A stretch of DNA of 64,000 nucleotides from Fodinibacter sp963730365 (GCA_963730365.1 CAVSRM010000010.1:372001-436000); one strand, 5' to 3'. Positions 1 through 9,064 are shown, numbered from the stretch's first letter. The notes: a model not told the origin generated them from the letters alone. A program made the numbers and translations.

Positions 1-119
1 ACCGGGAGCAGGGGTCCGCGCTGGCCCAGGAAGGTCTCGGCGATGGCGCGCACCGAGGCGGCCCGCTCCGGGTCGGCCGGTGCCCGCGCGGGGGCCGGGG
101 TGGGTCCTGGCTGACGCAC
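1..119 (-). CDS. Partial hypothetical protein (N-terminus only)
   Basis: An open minus-strand frame starts at a GTG at 117-119 and runs off the left edge, giving about 39 residues. The N-terminus is Pro/Ala-rich and turns into a helix-like stretch containing RAIAETFLG. A weak GAGG lies upstream of the GTG. It lies downstream of mmsA on the same strand, so it could be a catabolic partner such as an aminotransferase, but too little is visible to name a family. The start codon and even the coding status are uncertain. Confidence 0.35.
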   Translation of the reverse strand, partial: MRQPGPTPAPARAPADPERAASVRAIAETFLGQRGPLLP

Positions 120-303
120 GTCGCCCGCCTCTCTGCGCTGAGTGTGACCGGGGTCGCCATGCTACGCCGACGACCTCGGAGAACCTCCGTTCCGCACCTC
201 AGCGTGGATGGGGAACTGCTGAGGACGTGAGAAGGATGGCCAGGAGCCCGAGGGCGACGACTGCCCCGGCATCCAGCAGGATTCCGGCGCGGTCGCTCCG
301 GAG

Positions 304-1809
304 TCAGGCGTTCTGCGGGAAGCCCAGCTCGAGGCCGCCGTGGCTGGGGTCGAGCCACCGGGAGGTGACGACCTTGCCGCGGGTGAAGAAGTGCACGCCC
401 TCCATGCCGTGGGCGTGGCTGTCGCCGAAGAGGCTGTTCTTCCAGCCACCGAAGGAGTAATAGGCCATCGGCACGGGGATCGGCACGTTGATGCCGATCA
501 TCCCGACCTCGACCTCGTTCTGGAAGCGCCGGGCGGCGCCACCGTCGTTGGTGAAGATCGCCGTGCCGTTGCCGTAGGGGTTGGAGTTGATGAGGTCGAG
601 GGCCTCGTCGTAGGTGCTCGCGCGGACGACCGAGAGCACCGGGCCGAAGATCTCGTCCTGGTAGACCGACATCTCCTTCGTCACGTGGTCGAACAGCGTC
701 GGTCGCAGGAAGTACCCCTCGCCGTCCGCGACGACGTCGCCCTCGCGACCGTCGACGACGAGCGTGGCTCCTGCCTCGACTCCCGCATCGAGGTAGGACG
801 TGACCTTGTCGCGGTGCTGCGCCGTCACCAGCGGGCCCATGTCGCAGCCGCGGGTGCCGTCACCCGTGACGAGCTTGCCCATCCGGTCCTTGATCTTCTC
901 GACGAGCTCGTCGGCGATCGGCTCGAGCGCGACGAGAGCCGAGATGGCCATGCACCGCTCACCGGCGGAGCCGAACCCGGCGTTGACGGCGGCGTCGGCG
1001 GCCAGGTCGAGGTCGGCGTCGGGAAGCACGATCATGTGGTTCTTCGCGCCGCCGAGGGCCTGGACCCGCTTGCCGTGGGCCGTGCCGGTCTCGTAGACGT
1101 ACTTCGCGATCGGGGTCGAGCCGACGAAGGACACCGACGTGACGTCGGGGTGGGTCAGCAGCGCGTCGACGGACTCCTTGTCACCGTTGACGACGTTCAT
1201 GATGCCGTCGGGAAGCCCGGCCTCGGTCCACAGCCTGGCGATGGCGAGCGCGGCGGACGGGTCCTTCTCGGAGGGCTTGAGCACGACGGCGTTGCCCGCG
1301 GCGATGGCGACGGGGATGAACCAGAGCGGGACCATGGCCGGGAAGTTGAACGGGCTGATCACGGCGACGACGCCGAGGCTCTGCCGGACCGAGTAGACGT
1401 CGACGCCGGTGGACGCGTTCTCCGAGTAGCCACCCTTGAGCAGGTGCGGGATGCCGCAGGCGAACTCCGCGACCTCGAGGCCCCGGGTGACCTCGCCGAG
1501 GGCGTCGGAGAGCACTTTGCCGTGCTCGGCGGTGATGAGGGCGGCGATCTCCTCCTTCCGCTCGTTGAGCAGCTCGCGGAACCTGAAGAGCACCTGCGTG
1601 CGCTTGGTGAGCGAGACGTTGCCCCAGCTCTCCCGCCACGCCTTCTTGGCGTCGGTGACGACCTCCCCGACGAGGTCGGCCGACGCGAGGTCGAGGACCC
1701 CGGTCTGCTCACCGGTGGCCGGGTTGAACACCGGGCTGGTGCGCTCGGCGGTGCCCTCCCATGCCTGGCCGCCGAGGAGGTGCGTGATGCGGGTGGGGGT
1801 GGTGCTCAT
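304..1809 (-). CDS. mmsA: Methylmalonate-semialdehyde dehydrogenase (CoA-acylating)
   Basis: This 501-residue aldehyde dehydrogenase should oxidise methylmalonate semialdehyde (and malonate semialdehyde) with CoA and NAD to propionyl- or acetyl-CoA, in valine or inositol catabolism in the cytosol. The SPFNFPAMVPLW cofactor-binding segment, the FVGSTPIAKYVY motif and the catalytic Cys286 in GERCMAI are all present, and the length matches the family. The start at 1809 was chosen over an upstream in-frame ATG at 1854 because AGGAGT stands just before it and homologues begin near here. After the TGA stop the same frame stays open for 34 hydrophobic codons without a start codon. Confidence 0.93.
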   Translation of the reverse strand: MSTTPTRITHLLGGQAWEGTAERTSPVFNPATGEQTGVLDLASADLVGEVVTDAKKAWRESWGNVSLTKRTQVLFRFRELLNERKEEIAALITAEHGKVLSDALGEVTRGLEVAEFACGIPHLLKGGYSENASTGVDVYSVRQSLGVVAVISPFNFPAMVPLWFIPVAIAAGNAVVLKPSEKDPSAALAIARLWTEAGLPDGIMNVVNGDKESVDALLTHPDVTSVSFVGSTPIAKYVYETGTAHGKRVQALGGAKNHMIVLPDADLDLAADAAVNAGFGSAGERCMAISALVALEPIADELVEKIKDRMGKLVTGDGTRGCDMGPLVTAQHRDKVTSYLDAGVEAGATLVVDGREGDVVADGEGYFLRPTLFDHVTKEMSVYQDEIFGPVLSVVRASTYDEALDLINSNPYGNGTAIFTNDGGAARRFQNEVEVGMIGINVPIPVPMAYYSFGGWKNSLFGDSHAHGMEGVHFFTRGKVVTSRWLDPSHGGLELGFPQNA

Positions 1810-2070
1810 CGGGACTCCTGCTGGGCTGAATGCGCTGACATGACGACCTCTCACCCGGATGCCGGATCGTCACCTCGGTGACTCCTTGACGGGCTGGGTG
1901 CTCCACCCGCTCAACGTGGCATCGCATCGTATCGAGCCCGGGGCTGCCCGACTCCTCCGACCTCACCCCTTGGCGGCGAGGCACGTCAGGGGTCGGTGGG
2001 AACGTCGGCCCGAGCCGCTCGGCCGGGCAGCGTCACGCCCGCGTCGCACACCCTCGTACCCTTGACTCTC

Positions 2071-3573
2071 GTGACCGACACCCTCGACGCTCCACGTCCC
2101 GAGGCCGACCTGCCCGAGCAGATGCGGGTCCGGCGAGCCAAGCGGGACCAGCTCCTTGCGGCCGACCGGCCCGCCTACCCCGTGTCGGTCCCGCGAACCC
2201 ATTCACTCGCGGAGGTCCGCGAGCACTGGGGCCACCTCGAGACCGGGGAGGAGACCACCGACGTGGTCGGCGTCGCGGGTCGGGTCGTCTTCATCCGCAA
2301 CACCGGCAAACTCGCCTTCGCCACCCTCCAGGAGGGGGTCGGCACCCGGCTACAGGTGATGCTCAGCCTCGCCGAGGTAGGGGAGGAAGCGCTCGCCTCA
2401 TGGAAGTCCGACGTCGACCTCGGTGACCACGTCTTCGTCGAGGGACGGGTCATCTCCTCCCGCCGCGGGGAGCTGTCGGTCATGGCCGGCCGGTGGGCGA
2501 TGGCGAGCAAGGCGCTCCGTCCGATGCCCGTGCTCCACAAGGAGCTCTCAGAGGAGAGTCGGGTCCGCCAGCGCTATGCCGACCTCATCGTGCGCCAGGA
2601 GGCGCGCGACATGGTGCGCACCAAGGCGGTGACGCTCACGGCACTGCGGGACGTCCTCAATGCCCAGGGCTACGTCGAGGTGGAGACCCCGGTGCTCCAG
2701 CTCATCCACGGCGGGGCCGCGGCGCGACCCTTCCGCACGCACATGAACGCCTTCGACCACGAGATGGTGCTGCGCATCGCGCTCGAGCTCAACCTCAAGA
2801 AGGCCGTCGTGGGCGGGGTCGACCGGGTCTACGAGATGGGCCGGATCTTCCGCAACGAGGGCGTCGACGCCACGCACTCCCCGGAGTTCACGATGCTCGA
2901 GGCCTACCAGGCGTGGGGCGACCAGCGCAGCATCGGCGGGCTCATCCGCGACCTCTACCTCGGGGTCGCCGACGCCCTCGGCTCCCGCCAGGTGCAGACC
3001 CCGGCCGGCGCCGTCGACCTCGACGGCGACTGGAGGTGGCTCCCCGTCTACGACGCCGTGAGCGAGAAGGTCGGGGAGGCCGTCACCCTCGAGACGACCG
3101 CCGAGACGTTGCTCGGGTATGCCGAGGCGCACGGGGTCGAGGTCGACCCCACCCTGGAGACGGACAAGATCTTCCTCGAGCTCCTCGGCGAGCTCGTCGA
3201 GCCCACACTCCTCCAGCCGACCTTCCTGTGTGACTACCCCGCCATCGCCCAGCCCCTGGCGCGACCCCACCGGGAGAAAGAAGGCCTGATCGAGGCCTGG
3301 GACCTCGTCATCGCCGGAGTCGAGCGCGGCACCGGCTTCTCCGAGCTCATCGACCCCGTGGTGCAGCGCGAGGTGCTGACCGAGCAGTCGCTGCGTGCTG
3401 CCGGGGGCGATCCCGAGGCGATGCAGATCGACGAGGACTTCCTGCGGGCCCTCGAGTACGGAGCTCCTCCGATGGGGGGCCTGGGGCTCGGTGTCGACCG
3501 GCTCATCATGCTCTTCACCGGCGCGAACATCCGGGAGACCATTCTTTTCCCCCACCTGAAGCCGGAGGCCTGA
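2071..3573 (+). CDS. lysS: Lysyl-tRNA synthetase, class II
   Basis: The 500-residue product charges tRNA-Lys in the cytosol. An N-terminal OB-fold anticodon-binding domain (about residues 60-160) precedes the class II catalytic core. Motif 2 is visible in FRNEGVDATHSPEF and motif 3 in GLGLGVDRLIMLFTG near the C-terminus. The frame is open further upstream, but the GTG at 2071 gives the usual family length and the TDTLDAPRPEADLPEQMRVRR start typical of actinobacterial LysRS. It is followed after 3 nt by a small membrane-protein gene that is likely translationally coupled. Confidence 0.95.
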   Translation: MTDTLDAPRPEADLPEQMRVRRAKRDQLLAADRPAYPVSVPRTHSLAEVREHWGHLETGEETTDVVGVAGRVVFIRNTGKLAFATLQEGVGTRLQVMLSLAEVGEEALASWKSDVDLGDHVFVEGRVISSRRGELSVMAGRWAMASKALRPMPVLHKELSEESRVRQRYADLIVRQEARDMVRTKAVTLTALRDVLNAQGYVEVETPVLQLIHGGAAARPFRTHMNAFDHEMVLRIALELNLKKAVVGGVDRVYEMGRIFRNEGVDATHSPEFTMLEAYQAWGDQRSIGGLIRDLYLGVADALGSRQVQTPAGAVDLDGDWRWLPVYDAVSEKVGEAVTLETTAETLLGYAEAHGVEVDPTLETDKIFLELLGELVEPTLLQPTFLCDYPAIAQPLARPHREKEGLIEAWDLVIAGVERGTGFSELIDPVVQREVLTEQSLRAAGGDPEAMQIDEDFLRALEYGAPPMGGLGLGVDRLIMLFTGANIRETILFPHLKPEA

Positions 3574-3576
3574 GTC

Positions 3577-3798
3577 GTGTCCGCCCTGTGGCCGTATCTC
3601 GCGGCGATTCTCCCCACGATTCTCGTGGCGACCCTTTTCTACTTCCTCATCAAGTCGATGATCGAGGGCGACCGCCGGGAGCGCCTCGCACAGTCCCAGT
3701 ACGAGGCGCAGCAGAGGCGGCGCGAGGCGGAAGCGGCCGGAGAACCAGCCGCCGACGAGACCGGGGACGCGTCCGTCAATCATCCGGAAAATCCCTGA
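3577..3798 (+). CDS. Small single-pass membrane protein
   Basis: A 73-residue protein starts at a GTG only 3 nt after the lysS stop, so it is probably cotranslated with it. One hydrophobic helix (about residues 5-27, LAAILPTILVATLFYFLI) is followed by a charged Arg/Glu/Gln-rich helix and an acidic tail, suggesting a membrane anchor with a cytoplasmic coiled segment. Small membrane proteins next to lysS recur in actinobacteria, but I know no function. Frame, start and codon use are convincing; the role is unknown. Confidence 0.75.
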   Translation: MSALWPYLAAILPTILVATLFYFLIKSMIEGDRRERLAQSQYEAQQRRREAEAAGEPAADETGDASVNHPENP

Positions 3799-3825
3799 TC
3801 TTTACTATTCCTTTACCATCGGGGT
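3798..3825 (+). promoter_or_regulatory. AT-rich promoter/operator-like block upstream of lsr2
   Basis: The pattern ATCTTT-N3-ATTCCTTTACC-N-TC-N2-GGGT lies 74 nt before lsr2. The same pattern recurs at 18992-19020. It sits in the only AT-rich patch nearby, which would suit either the lsr2 promoter or Lsr2 autoregulation. Its function is inferred. Confidence 0.45.
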
Positions 3826-3847
3826 AGCCTCTCTCTACCGTTGAGGA

Positions 3848-3864
3848 GGCAGCATGATGCTGCC
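3848..3864. promoter_or_regulatory. 17-bp perfect palindrome in the lsr2 leader
   Basis: The arms GGCAGCAT and ATGCTGCC flank a single G, 35 nt before the lsr2 start. It could be a protein-binding site or a small mRNA hairpin in the 5' leader. The AAGGAAAG ribosome-binding site of lsr2 lies downstream of it and outside the stem. Confidence 0.5.
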
Positions 3865-3898
3865 GAACACGGCACCCTGACGATCGTTAAGGAAAGCT

Positions 3899-4231
3899 AT
3901 GGCAAAGAAGGTTCAAGTTCTCCTCGTGGATGACCTCGACAAGACCTCACCCGCTGACGAGACCGTCTCGTTCTCACTCGACGGCGTCAGCTACGAGATC
4001 GACCTGACCTCGGAGAACGCCGCGAAGCTTCGCGACGACCTCGCGGTCTGGGTGGGTCACGCCGAGCGCACGGGCGGACGACGGAGCACCGCCCGGGCCG
4101 GGGCGAAGTCATCCGGCCCGAAGTCCGACCTCAGCGCGGTGCGTGAGTGGGCCCGCGCGAACGGCCACCAGGTGAGCGACCGCGGTCGCATCTCGGCCGA
4201 GGTCCAGTCGGCATACGACAAGGCCCACTGA
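3899..4231 (+). CDS. lsr2: Nucleoid-associated protein Lsr2
   Basis: The 110-residue product is an actinobacterial H-NS-like xenogeneic silencer that bridges AT-rich DNA. The N-terminal dimerisation and oligomerisation domain (about residues 1-60, MAKKVQVLLVDDLD) and the C-terminal DNA-binding domain (about 72-110) are both present. The AT-hook-like RGR is visible in VSDRGRISAEV. AAGGAAAG precedes the ATG. The leader carries an AT-rich block and a 17-bp palindrome, and a strong hairpin follows the stop, so lsr2 is probably monocistronic and may regulate itself. Confidence 0.96.
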   Translation: MAKKVQVLLVDDLDKTSPADETVSFSLDGVSYEIDLTSENAAKLRDDLAVWVGHAERTGGRRSTARAGAKSSGPKSDLSAVREWARANGHQVSDRGRISAEVQSAYDKAH

Positions 4232-4257
4232 TCGACCCAGCACGTCCCCCTGCCGGA

Positions 4258-4286
4258 GCGGCGCCCCTCGACGTGGTGGGCGCCGC
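4258..4286 (+). terminator. Hairpin between lsr2 and the FhuF-like gene
   Basis: GCGGCGCCC pairs perfectly with GGGCGCCGC around an 11-nt loop, 26 nt after the lsr2 stop. No U-tract follows. The preferred GTG start codons of the next gene (4273 and 4276) fall inside the loop, so the hairpin could also control translation of that gene. Confidence 0.5.
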
Positions 4287-4884
4287 TTCGCGCATGTCGC
4301 GGCGGCACGCCTGGCTCTCCTTCACGGCCAGCGGTCCCGCCCTTCCCCGGAGAGGCGCAGACGACGCCGCGTCCTGGCAGCAGGGACTGCGCGCCCTCCA
4401 GGACCGGTGGTATGCCGTGGACGCGCCGCACGTCGCGGCCGCCTTCGTCCTCCAGTGGGTGCTCCAGGTGCCGGCCCACACCGCGGCCCACGCGGCGTCG
4501 AGCGGCCCGGTGCGGGCGGACCTCGCCGATCTCACCTTCTCCGTGGGGGCCTCGCTCGTCCCTGCCGTCGTGCGCCTCACCGCACTGCGCCCGGACGAGG
4601 GCGACCTCGCGGACCGGCTGCGCCGGGCGGAGCTGGACTACCGCGCCGTCGCCGAGCCGCTTGCCGCGGCGTACCCGGCCATCGCACGCCTCGGACCCCA
4701 CACCCGCGCCGCGATGGTGGACGACATGTGGCGCGCCGCGGAGAGAGCGGCCCTCGGGGCGGCAGGGGTGATCCGGCCGGGCGAGCTGCAGCGCGACTCC
4801 TGCTGCCTCATCTACGCGCTGCCCGGGTGCGTGGAGTGCGCGGGATGCCCGCGCCTGCGCACGGCAGCGCCCAGCGCGCGGTAG
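4273..4884 (+). CDS. FhuF-like (2Fe-2S) ferric-reductase family protein
   Basis: The last 25 residues hold the FhuF signature C-C-x10-C-x2-C (CC...C..CP), which binds a 2Fe-2S cluster in the family. The FhuF family reduces siderophore-bound ferric iron in the cytosol. The preceding 170 residues are alpha-helical and Ala-rich, as in FhuF-like proteins, and the total of about 203 residues fits a short family member. The start is uncertain: GTG at 4273 or 4276 keeps the conserved N-terminal helix, while ATG at 4294 is the first ATG. No siderophore genes are nearby. It converges on the LigD-type genes. Confidence 0.75.
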   Translation: MVGAASRMSRRHAWLSFTASGPALPRRGADDAASWQQGLRALQDRWYAVDAPHVAAAFVLQWVLQVPAHTAAHAASSGPVRADLADLTFSVGASLVPAVVRLTALRPDEGDLADRLRRAELDYRAVAEPLAAAYPAIARLGPHTRAAMVDDMWRAAERAALGAAGVIRPGELQRDSCCLIYALPGCVECAGCPRLRTAAPSAR

Positions 4885-4952
4885 GTGAGGGGGCGACCAG
4901 CCGCCGATCGCCTCCGTCACCCACGTGCGACAGGTGGATGCGCAGGAGCAGG

Positions 4953-5834
4953 TCAGGGCAGGTCGGCGAGCAGGTCGCCGTCGCGCTCGACCCGTTCCAG
5001 GACCTCGTCGAACATGAGCTGCCGGAGCGCCTCGGGCTCCTCGGCGCCGCGCTCCACCTCGTCCCAGGTGCGCGGCGCCGCGACGTTGGGCAGCTCGCGC
5101 CCACGCATCGAGTAGGGGCTGATCGTCGTCTTGGCGGCGACGTTCTGGCTCCAGTCGAGGAAGACCTTGCCCGGACGCAGCGACTTCGTCATCTTCCACA
5201 GCACGAGGTCGGGGTGCTTCTTCGTCATCTCCTGGGCGAGCTGCTGGGCGAGGTCGCGGACCCGGTCCGAGGTCAGGTCACCGCCCAGGCCGGCATACAG
5301 CTGCATCCCCTTGCTCCCGGAGGTGACCGGGAAGAGCTCGAGCCCGAGTGCCGCCAACCGCTCCCGCACGAGGAGGGCGACCCGGGCGCACTCGTGCAGA
5401 CCCGCCGGCCTCCCGGGATCGAGGTCGATGACGAGCCGGTCGGGGTTGGCGCGCGCACCGTCGTCGCCGACGGTCCACTGCGGCACGTGGAGCTCCAGGG
5501 AGTTGAGGTTGACGAGGTAGGTCAGGTCGGCGAGGTCGGTGACCAGGGGGTACGTCACGTCGTCCACCGGCGTCCGGGCGAGCCAGCTCGGCGCTCCCGA
5601 CGGCAGGTTCTTCTCGAAGAACATCTGGTCCTCGACCCCGTGCGGCCACCGGACCCGGGTGACGGGACGACCGGCCAGGTGGGGAAGGAGCAGCGGCGCC
5701 ACCTGCGCGTAGTAGCTGAGCACCTCGCCCTTGGTCGTCTCCGTGGCCGGGTACATCACCTTCTCCAGGCTGGTGAGCCGCAGCCTGCGTCCGGCGACCT
5801 CGACGCGGGTCATCTGGGGCACGTGCTCAGGCAT
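4953..5834 (-). CDS. ligD: NHEJ polymerase/primase (LigD polymerase domain as a separate protein)
   Basis: The 293-residue protein is an archaeo-eukaryotic-primase-type polymerase that fills gaps and adds nucleotides at double-strand breaks with Ku. Catalytic Asp137 and Asp139 (VIDLDPG), Ser172 and Lys175 (TSGSKG) and Asp227 (FLDWSQN) sit at what I recall as the numbering of the Mycobacterium tuberculosis LigD polymerase domain. The residue two after SGSKG is Gln, where many homologues have His. The start overlaps the upstream ligase gene by 8 nt, so the two are coupled. There is no fused ligase or nuclease domain: LigD is split here, and no phosphoesterase domain is seen in this window. Confidence 0.92.
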   Translation of the reverse strand: MPEHVPQMTRVEVAGRRLRLTSLEKVMYPATETTKGEVLSYYAQVAPLLLPHLAGRPVTRVRWPHGVEDQMFFEKNLPSGAPSWLARTPVDDVTYPLVTDLADLTYLVNLNSLELHVPQWTVGDDGARANPDRLVIDLDPGRPAGLHECARVALLVRERLAALGLELFPVTSGSKGMQLYAGLGGDLTSDRVRDLAQQLAQEMTKKHPDLVLWKMTKSLRPGKVFLDWSQNVAAKTTISPYSMRGRELPNVAAPRTWDEVERGAEEPEALRQLMFDEVLERVERDGDLLADLP

Positions 5835-6768
5835 CGCCGACCTCCGTGAGGTCGTCCGGTGTCAGGTCCGTGCGCACGCCCAGGTAGGCCGGTTGCCTCA
5901 GGCGGTGCTGGCCGGTGAGCTCGAGGGCCCGGACCTCGATGACGACGGAGGGCTCGAGCCAGGACGTGCCGTCTGCGTCGATCGCGGGCACCACGTCGGA
6001 GAAGGGTGACGTCTCGCGCTCCAGGGGCCGCAGCCGGCGAGCGAGCCCGGCCCCTGCGGAGCCCGCGAGCCCGGAGCCGACGCGACCGGCATACCGCCAC
6101 CCGCCCTCGCCGTCGGGGAGCCCCACGAGCACCGCTCCCAGCCGGTCGCTCGAGCCCACCTCGCGCCGCCACCCGCCCACTACCACGGAGTGGGTCACGC
6201 GGTGGGCCGTCTTGCGCCAGTCCGGGGAGCGCCTCCCTGCGGCGTAGGGTGCGGCGCGACGCTTGCTGACGATGCCTTCGAGACCCTGCTCGGCGGTGGC
6301 CGATAAGAGGCCCGGGCCGTCGTCGTGCACCGCCGGTACCTGCCAGTGCCGACCCGAGAGGTCGAGACGCTCGAGCAGCTCCCGGCGCCCGGACCACGGC
6401 TGGCCCGTGATGTCGGCCCCGAAGAGGCGGAGCAGGTCGAAGACCATGAGGGTGACCGGGCGGGTGACCGCGAGCCGCTCGGCCTGTCTCGGCCGGGTGA
6501 CGTGCATCCGCTCGGCGAGGGCGTGGAAGCTGGGGCGGCCGTCGTCGAGCGCGACGACCTCGCCGTCGAGGAGCATGTCGTCGTAGTCCTCGCCGAGGGC
6601 CGCGAGCTCGGGGAAGGCCGCCGTGACGTCGCGCTCGCTGCGCGACCACAGGGTCACCACGCCGTCACGCACGTCGACGAGGACCCGCATGCCGTCCCAC
6701 TTGACCTCGTGGACCCACGCGTCACCGGTCGGCACGGACTCCGCGACGGTGGCGAGCATCGGGCGCAT
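5827..6768 (-). CDS. ATP-dependent DNA ligase (LigD ligase domain)
   Basis: The 313-residue protein seals breaks in non-homologous end joining using ATP. The nucleotidyl-lysine motif KWDG is at residues 23-26 and the later ligase motifs LLDGEVVAL and GLEGIVSKR are visible, followed by a C-terminal OB domain. The start at 6768 was chosen because homologues begin with MRPMLAT; a longer frame upstream would run into the CHAT gene. It lies 64 nt after the CHAT gene on the same strand and overlaps the polymerase gene, so it may be transcribed from the CHAT operon or its own weak promoter. Confidence 0.92.
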   Translation of the reverse strand: MRPMLATVAESVPTGDAWVHEVKWDGMRVLVDVRDGVVTLWSRSERDVTAAFPELAALGEDYDDMLLDGEVVALDDGRPSFHALAERMHVTRPRQAERLAVTRPVTLMVFDLLRLFGADITGQPWSGRRELLERLDLSGRHWQVPAVHDDGPGLLSATAEQGLEGIVSKRRAAPYAAGRRSPDWRKTAHRVTHSVVVGGWRREVGSSDRLGAVLVGLPDGEGGWRYAGRVGSGLAGSAGAGLARRLRPLERETSPFSDVVPAIDADGTSWLEPSVVIEVRALELTGQHRLRQPAYLGVRTDLTPDDLTEVGDA

Positions 6769-6832
6769 GGGCCCATCCTGCCCGGTCCCCGCGGCCACCT
6801 CGACGCCTCGGCCGCCGGGCACTGGTCCGGGG

Positions 6833-9064
6833 TCAGCCGGGTGCCGGGCCTGTGGGGTCGCCGACACAGACCACACCCACCGCCGCGGCCGCGGCCGGCC
6901 CCAGCTCACGGCGCAGGTCGAGGATGCTGCGACGCACGGCGTCTGCAGCATCGGTCACGGTGAGCCAGGCGCCGACCCGGAGGAACAGGTCGTGGCCGAG
7001 GGCGTCGTCGACGGCCCACTGGGAAGCGACGACGGAGCGGGCACCGGCCTCCAGGAATGCCGGCACGAGACCGTACGGCTCGTCGCCCGGGCCCACTCGA
7101 TACGCGCCGCCGTCGCAGACCCCGAGGACGACGGTGCCCACGTCGCGGAGCGGGATCGAGCGCACCGCGTCAGCGGTCACCCGGCCCTCGTGGACGAGGT
7201 CCTGCGCGAGGAGCAGTGCGTGGTCGAAGAGGGCCTGGTCACCGGGGAAGGAACCGTGCGCGGCGATGTGGAGCAGCGAACGCCCGACCACCCCGTCGCG
7301 GAGCGCCGCGAACGTAGCCCCCACGGACTCCAGGACGTCGGCAGGTGCTCCGCGCTCCCGCCAGATCGCGGCTACCTGTCGAGCCTCGGCCGCCGCCGCG
7401 GGCAGCGGCGGCAGCCCGGCGTAGCCCGCATCCGGATCACCGATGGCGAGAACCCCTCGACCGGTGTCGGGCGCACGCGTGCGAAGCCGAGCCCACGCCG
7501 AGGCGCTCGGGGCGACGCTCAGCACGTGGTCCTCAATGAGCCACCGGCCGTCGGCATCTCGCAACGCACCCCAGGGGGCCAGATGGAGCGCCCGTTGTGG
7601 CACGAGGATGACGCGGCTCGCGCCGTCGAGCAGCCCGGTGTCCCGCACCGGGGCCAGCACCATGGCGTACAGGTCCTGGAGGGCGTTCTCGGGCGCGCCG
7701 ACAGACGTGCCCCCGGCGCCGGCCGCGAACCGGGCGAGAACCACCGCGTTGCCGAGCGGGCTCTGGTCCACCGGGGACCGACCATCGATGGCGATGGTGC
7801 CGGTCAGTCCGCTGCCGTCGCGCTCGGGGACGGCGAGCGGGACGTGGCGCACCACCGTGCGCGTCACGACGACCGCCGACGGCCGGTATGCGGGATGCAG
7901 GGGGTGGTAGGGCAGGACGTAGCGCACCATGACCTCGCCCGGCGAGAGCAGGGACTGGATCTCGGCGAGGGCGAGGGGTTCGACGGCCCCGTCGAAGCCG
8001 GCCCCCAGGGAGGCGTAGCGGTGCTCGAGCTCGCCGACGAGCGTGACCCGGGCCGCCTCGTCCTCTCGGGTCGCCCCCATCGGCAGCTCGGAGACCAGCG
8101 CGAGCTCCCGGCGGACGGGGTCGGGGGCGGTGGTCTGCGCGTAGGCGACGATGCGGCGCTCGAGGTCGCGGCACTCCGGGTCCAGGGTCGGTCTGAGCAG
8201 GCCGGCTATGCCGTCCGCCAGGGTCCGGGCCGAGGTGTGCTCGGTCAGCTCGAGCAGCTCGCCCGGGTCCGGGTCAGGGTCGTCGAGCAGGGTGTCGAGC
8301 AGCTCACCGACGGTCTCGTCGACCGCCTGCCCCACGCCCAGTCGGCCCAGGCGGGTGATCCGTCGCGCCCGCCCGTCGGCGGCGACCTGGGCTACGAAGC
8401 GGCGTAGCCGACGCCCGCCGTCGGGGCGGGACCACCGGGCGTGGGCCAGGAGTCCCTGCGACGCGACGAGGGCTGCCTCGACATCGTTCTCGTGGACCGC
8501 GAGCTCGAGGGCGACGTCGAGTCGCCGGACGAGCGAGAGCCGCACCACACCCTCCAGTCGCCGCGAGCAGCCCGCGAGCACCACCGCGAGTCTCGCCCGA
8601 GCCCTCGCCCCGCCGAGGTTGTCGAATGCGACGTCGGCAGGGACGGACCGCTCCACGAGGTCGAGCACCCGGACCAGGACGGCGCGCTCGGTGTCGTCAT
8701 CGCCGAGGCGGGCGGCGAACCCGATCAGCTGGGTCGCGATGCTGCCCAGCTGGTCCCGACGCATGGGGGCCAGGTCGACCGGCAGCTCCCCGAGCCGGTC
8801 CACGGCGGCGAGCCCTCGACGGACCCGGGCGGCATCCGGCCCTCCTGCGGCGAGCGTCGCCCACACCGCACAGTCGGCCGAGGTGAGAAGGGCCTCCGCG
8901 GCGAGATCGGCCCGTCCGCTGCCGTCGAGCTCGTCGGCCAGGGCGTCGAGCTCGGTGCCGACTGCGTCGTACTCCATGGGGTCATCGGTGTTCGCGTACC
9001 GGACCACGAGCCCTTCGAGCCGGGCCTCGAGCGGCCCCGCGACCCCTCCCGGAGCGTCGCTCAC
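6833..9064 (-). CDS. CHAT-domain (caspase-like) protease with helical N-terminal half
   Basis: This 743-residue protein ends in a CHAT domain (about residues 345-735), a clan CD cysteine-peptidase fold. The His603 (LLHIAAHG) and Cys650 (LGVCDGG) dyad is intact, with the typical GLVPAFLEAGARSVVASQW helix-strand segment after the Cys. Residues 1-340 are helical and Leu/Ala/Arg-rich, resembling degenerate TPR-like repeats. No signal peptide or membrane helix is seen, so it should be cytosolic. The start codon overlaps the stop of the hydrolase gene by 4 nt (ATGA), indicating coupling. It is the third gene of a CHAT-hydrolase-CHAT operon. The substrate is unknown; the partner hydrolase is the obvious candidate. 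Confidence 0.88.
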   Translation of the reverse strand: MSDAPGGVAGPLEARLEGLVVRYANTDDPMEYDAVGTELDALADELDGSGRADLAAEALLTSADCAVWATLAAGGPDAARVRRGLAAVDRLGELPVDLAPMRRDQLGSIATQLIGFAARLGDDDTERAVLVRVLDLVERSVPADVAFDNLGGARARARLAVVLAGCSRRLEGVVRLSLVRRLDVALELAVHENDVEAALVASQGLLAHARWSRPDGGRRLRRFVAQVAADGRARRITRLGRLGVGQAVDETVGELLDTLLDDPDPDPGELLELTEHTSARTLADGIAGLLRPTLDPECRDLERRIVAYAQTTAPDPVRRELALVSELPMGATREDEAARVTLVGELEHRYASLGAGFDGAVEPLALAEIQSLLSPGEVMVRYVLPYHPLHPAYRPSAVVVTRTVVRHVPLAVPERDGSGLTGTIAIDGRSPVDQSPLGNAVVLARFAAGAGGTSVGAPENALQDLYAMVLAPVRDTGLLDGASRVILVPQRALHLAPWGALRDADGRWLIEDHVLSVAPSASAWARLRTRAPDTGRGVLAIGDPDAGYAGLPPLPAAAAEARQVAAIWRERGAPADVLESVGATFAALRDGVVGRSLLHIAAHGSFPGDQALFDHALLLAQDLVHEGRVTADAVRSIPLRDVGTVVLGVCDGGAYRVGPGDEPYGLVPAFLEAGARSVVASQWAVDDALGHDLFLRVGAWLTVTDAADAVRRSILDLRRELGPAAAAAVGVVCVGDPTGPAPG

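Noticed and set aside
202..306. Hydrophobic 34-codon continuation in frame after the mmsA stop
   Set aside because: It has no ATG, GTG or TTG start and follows a clear TGA; at most a remnant.
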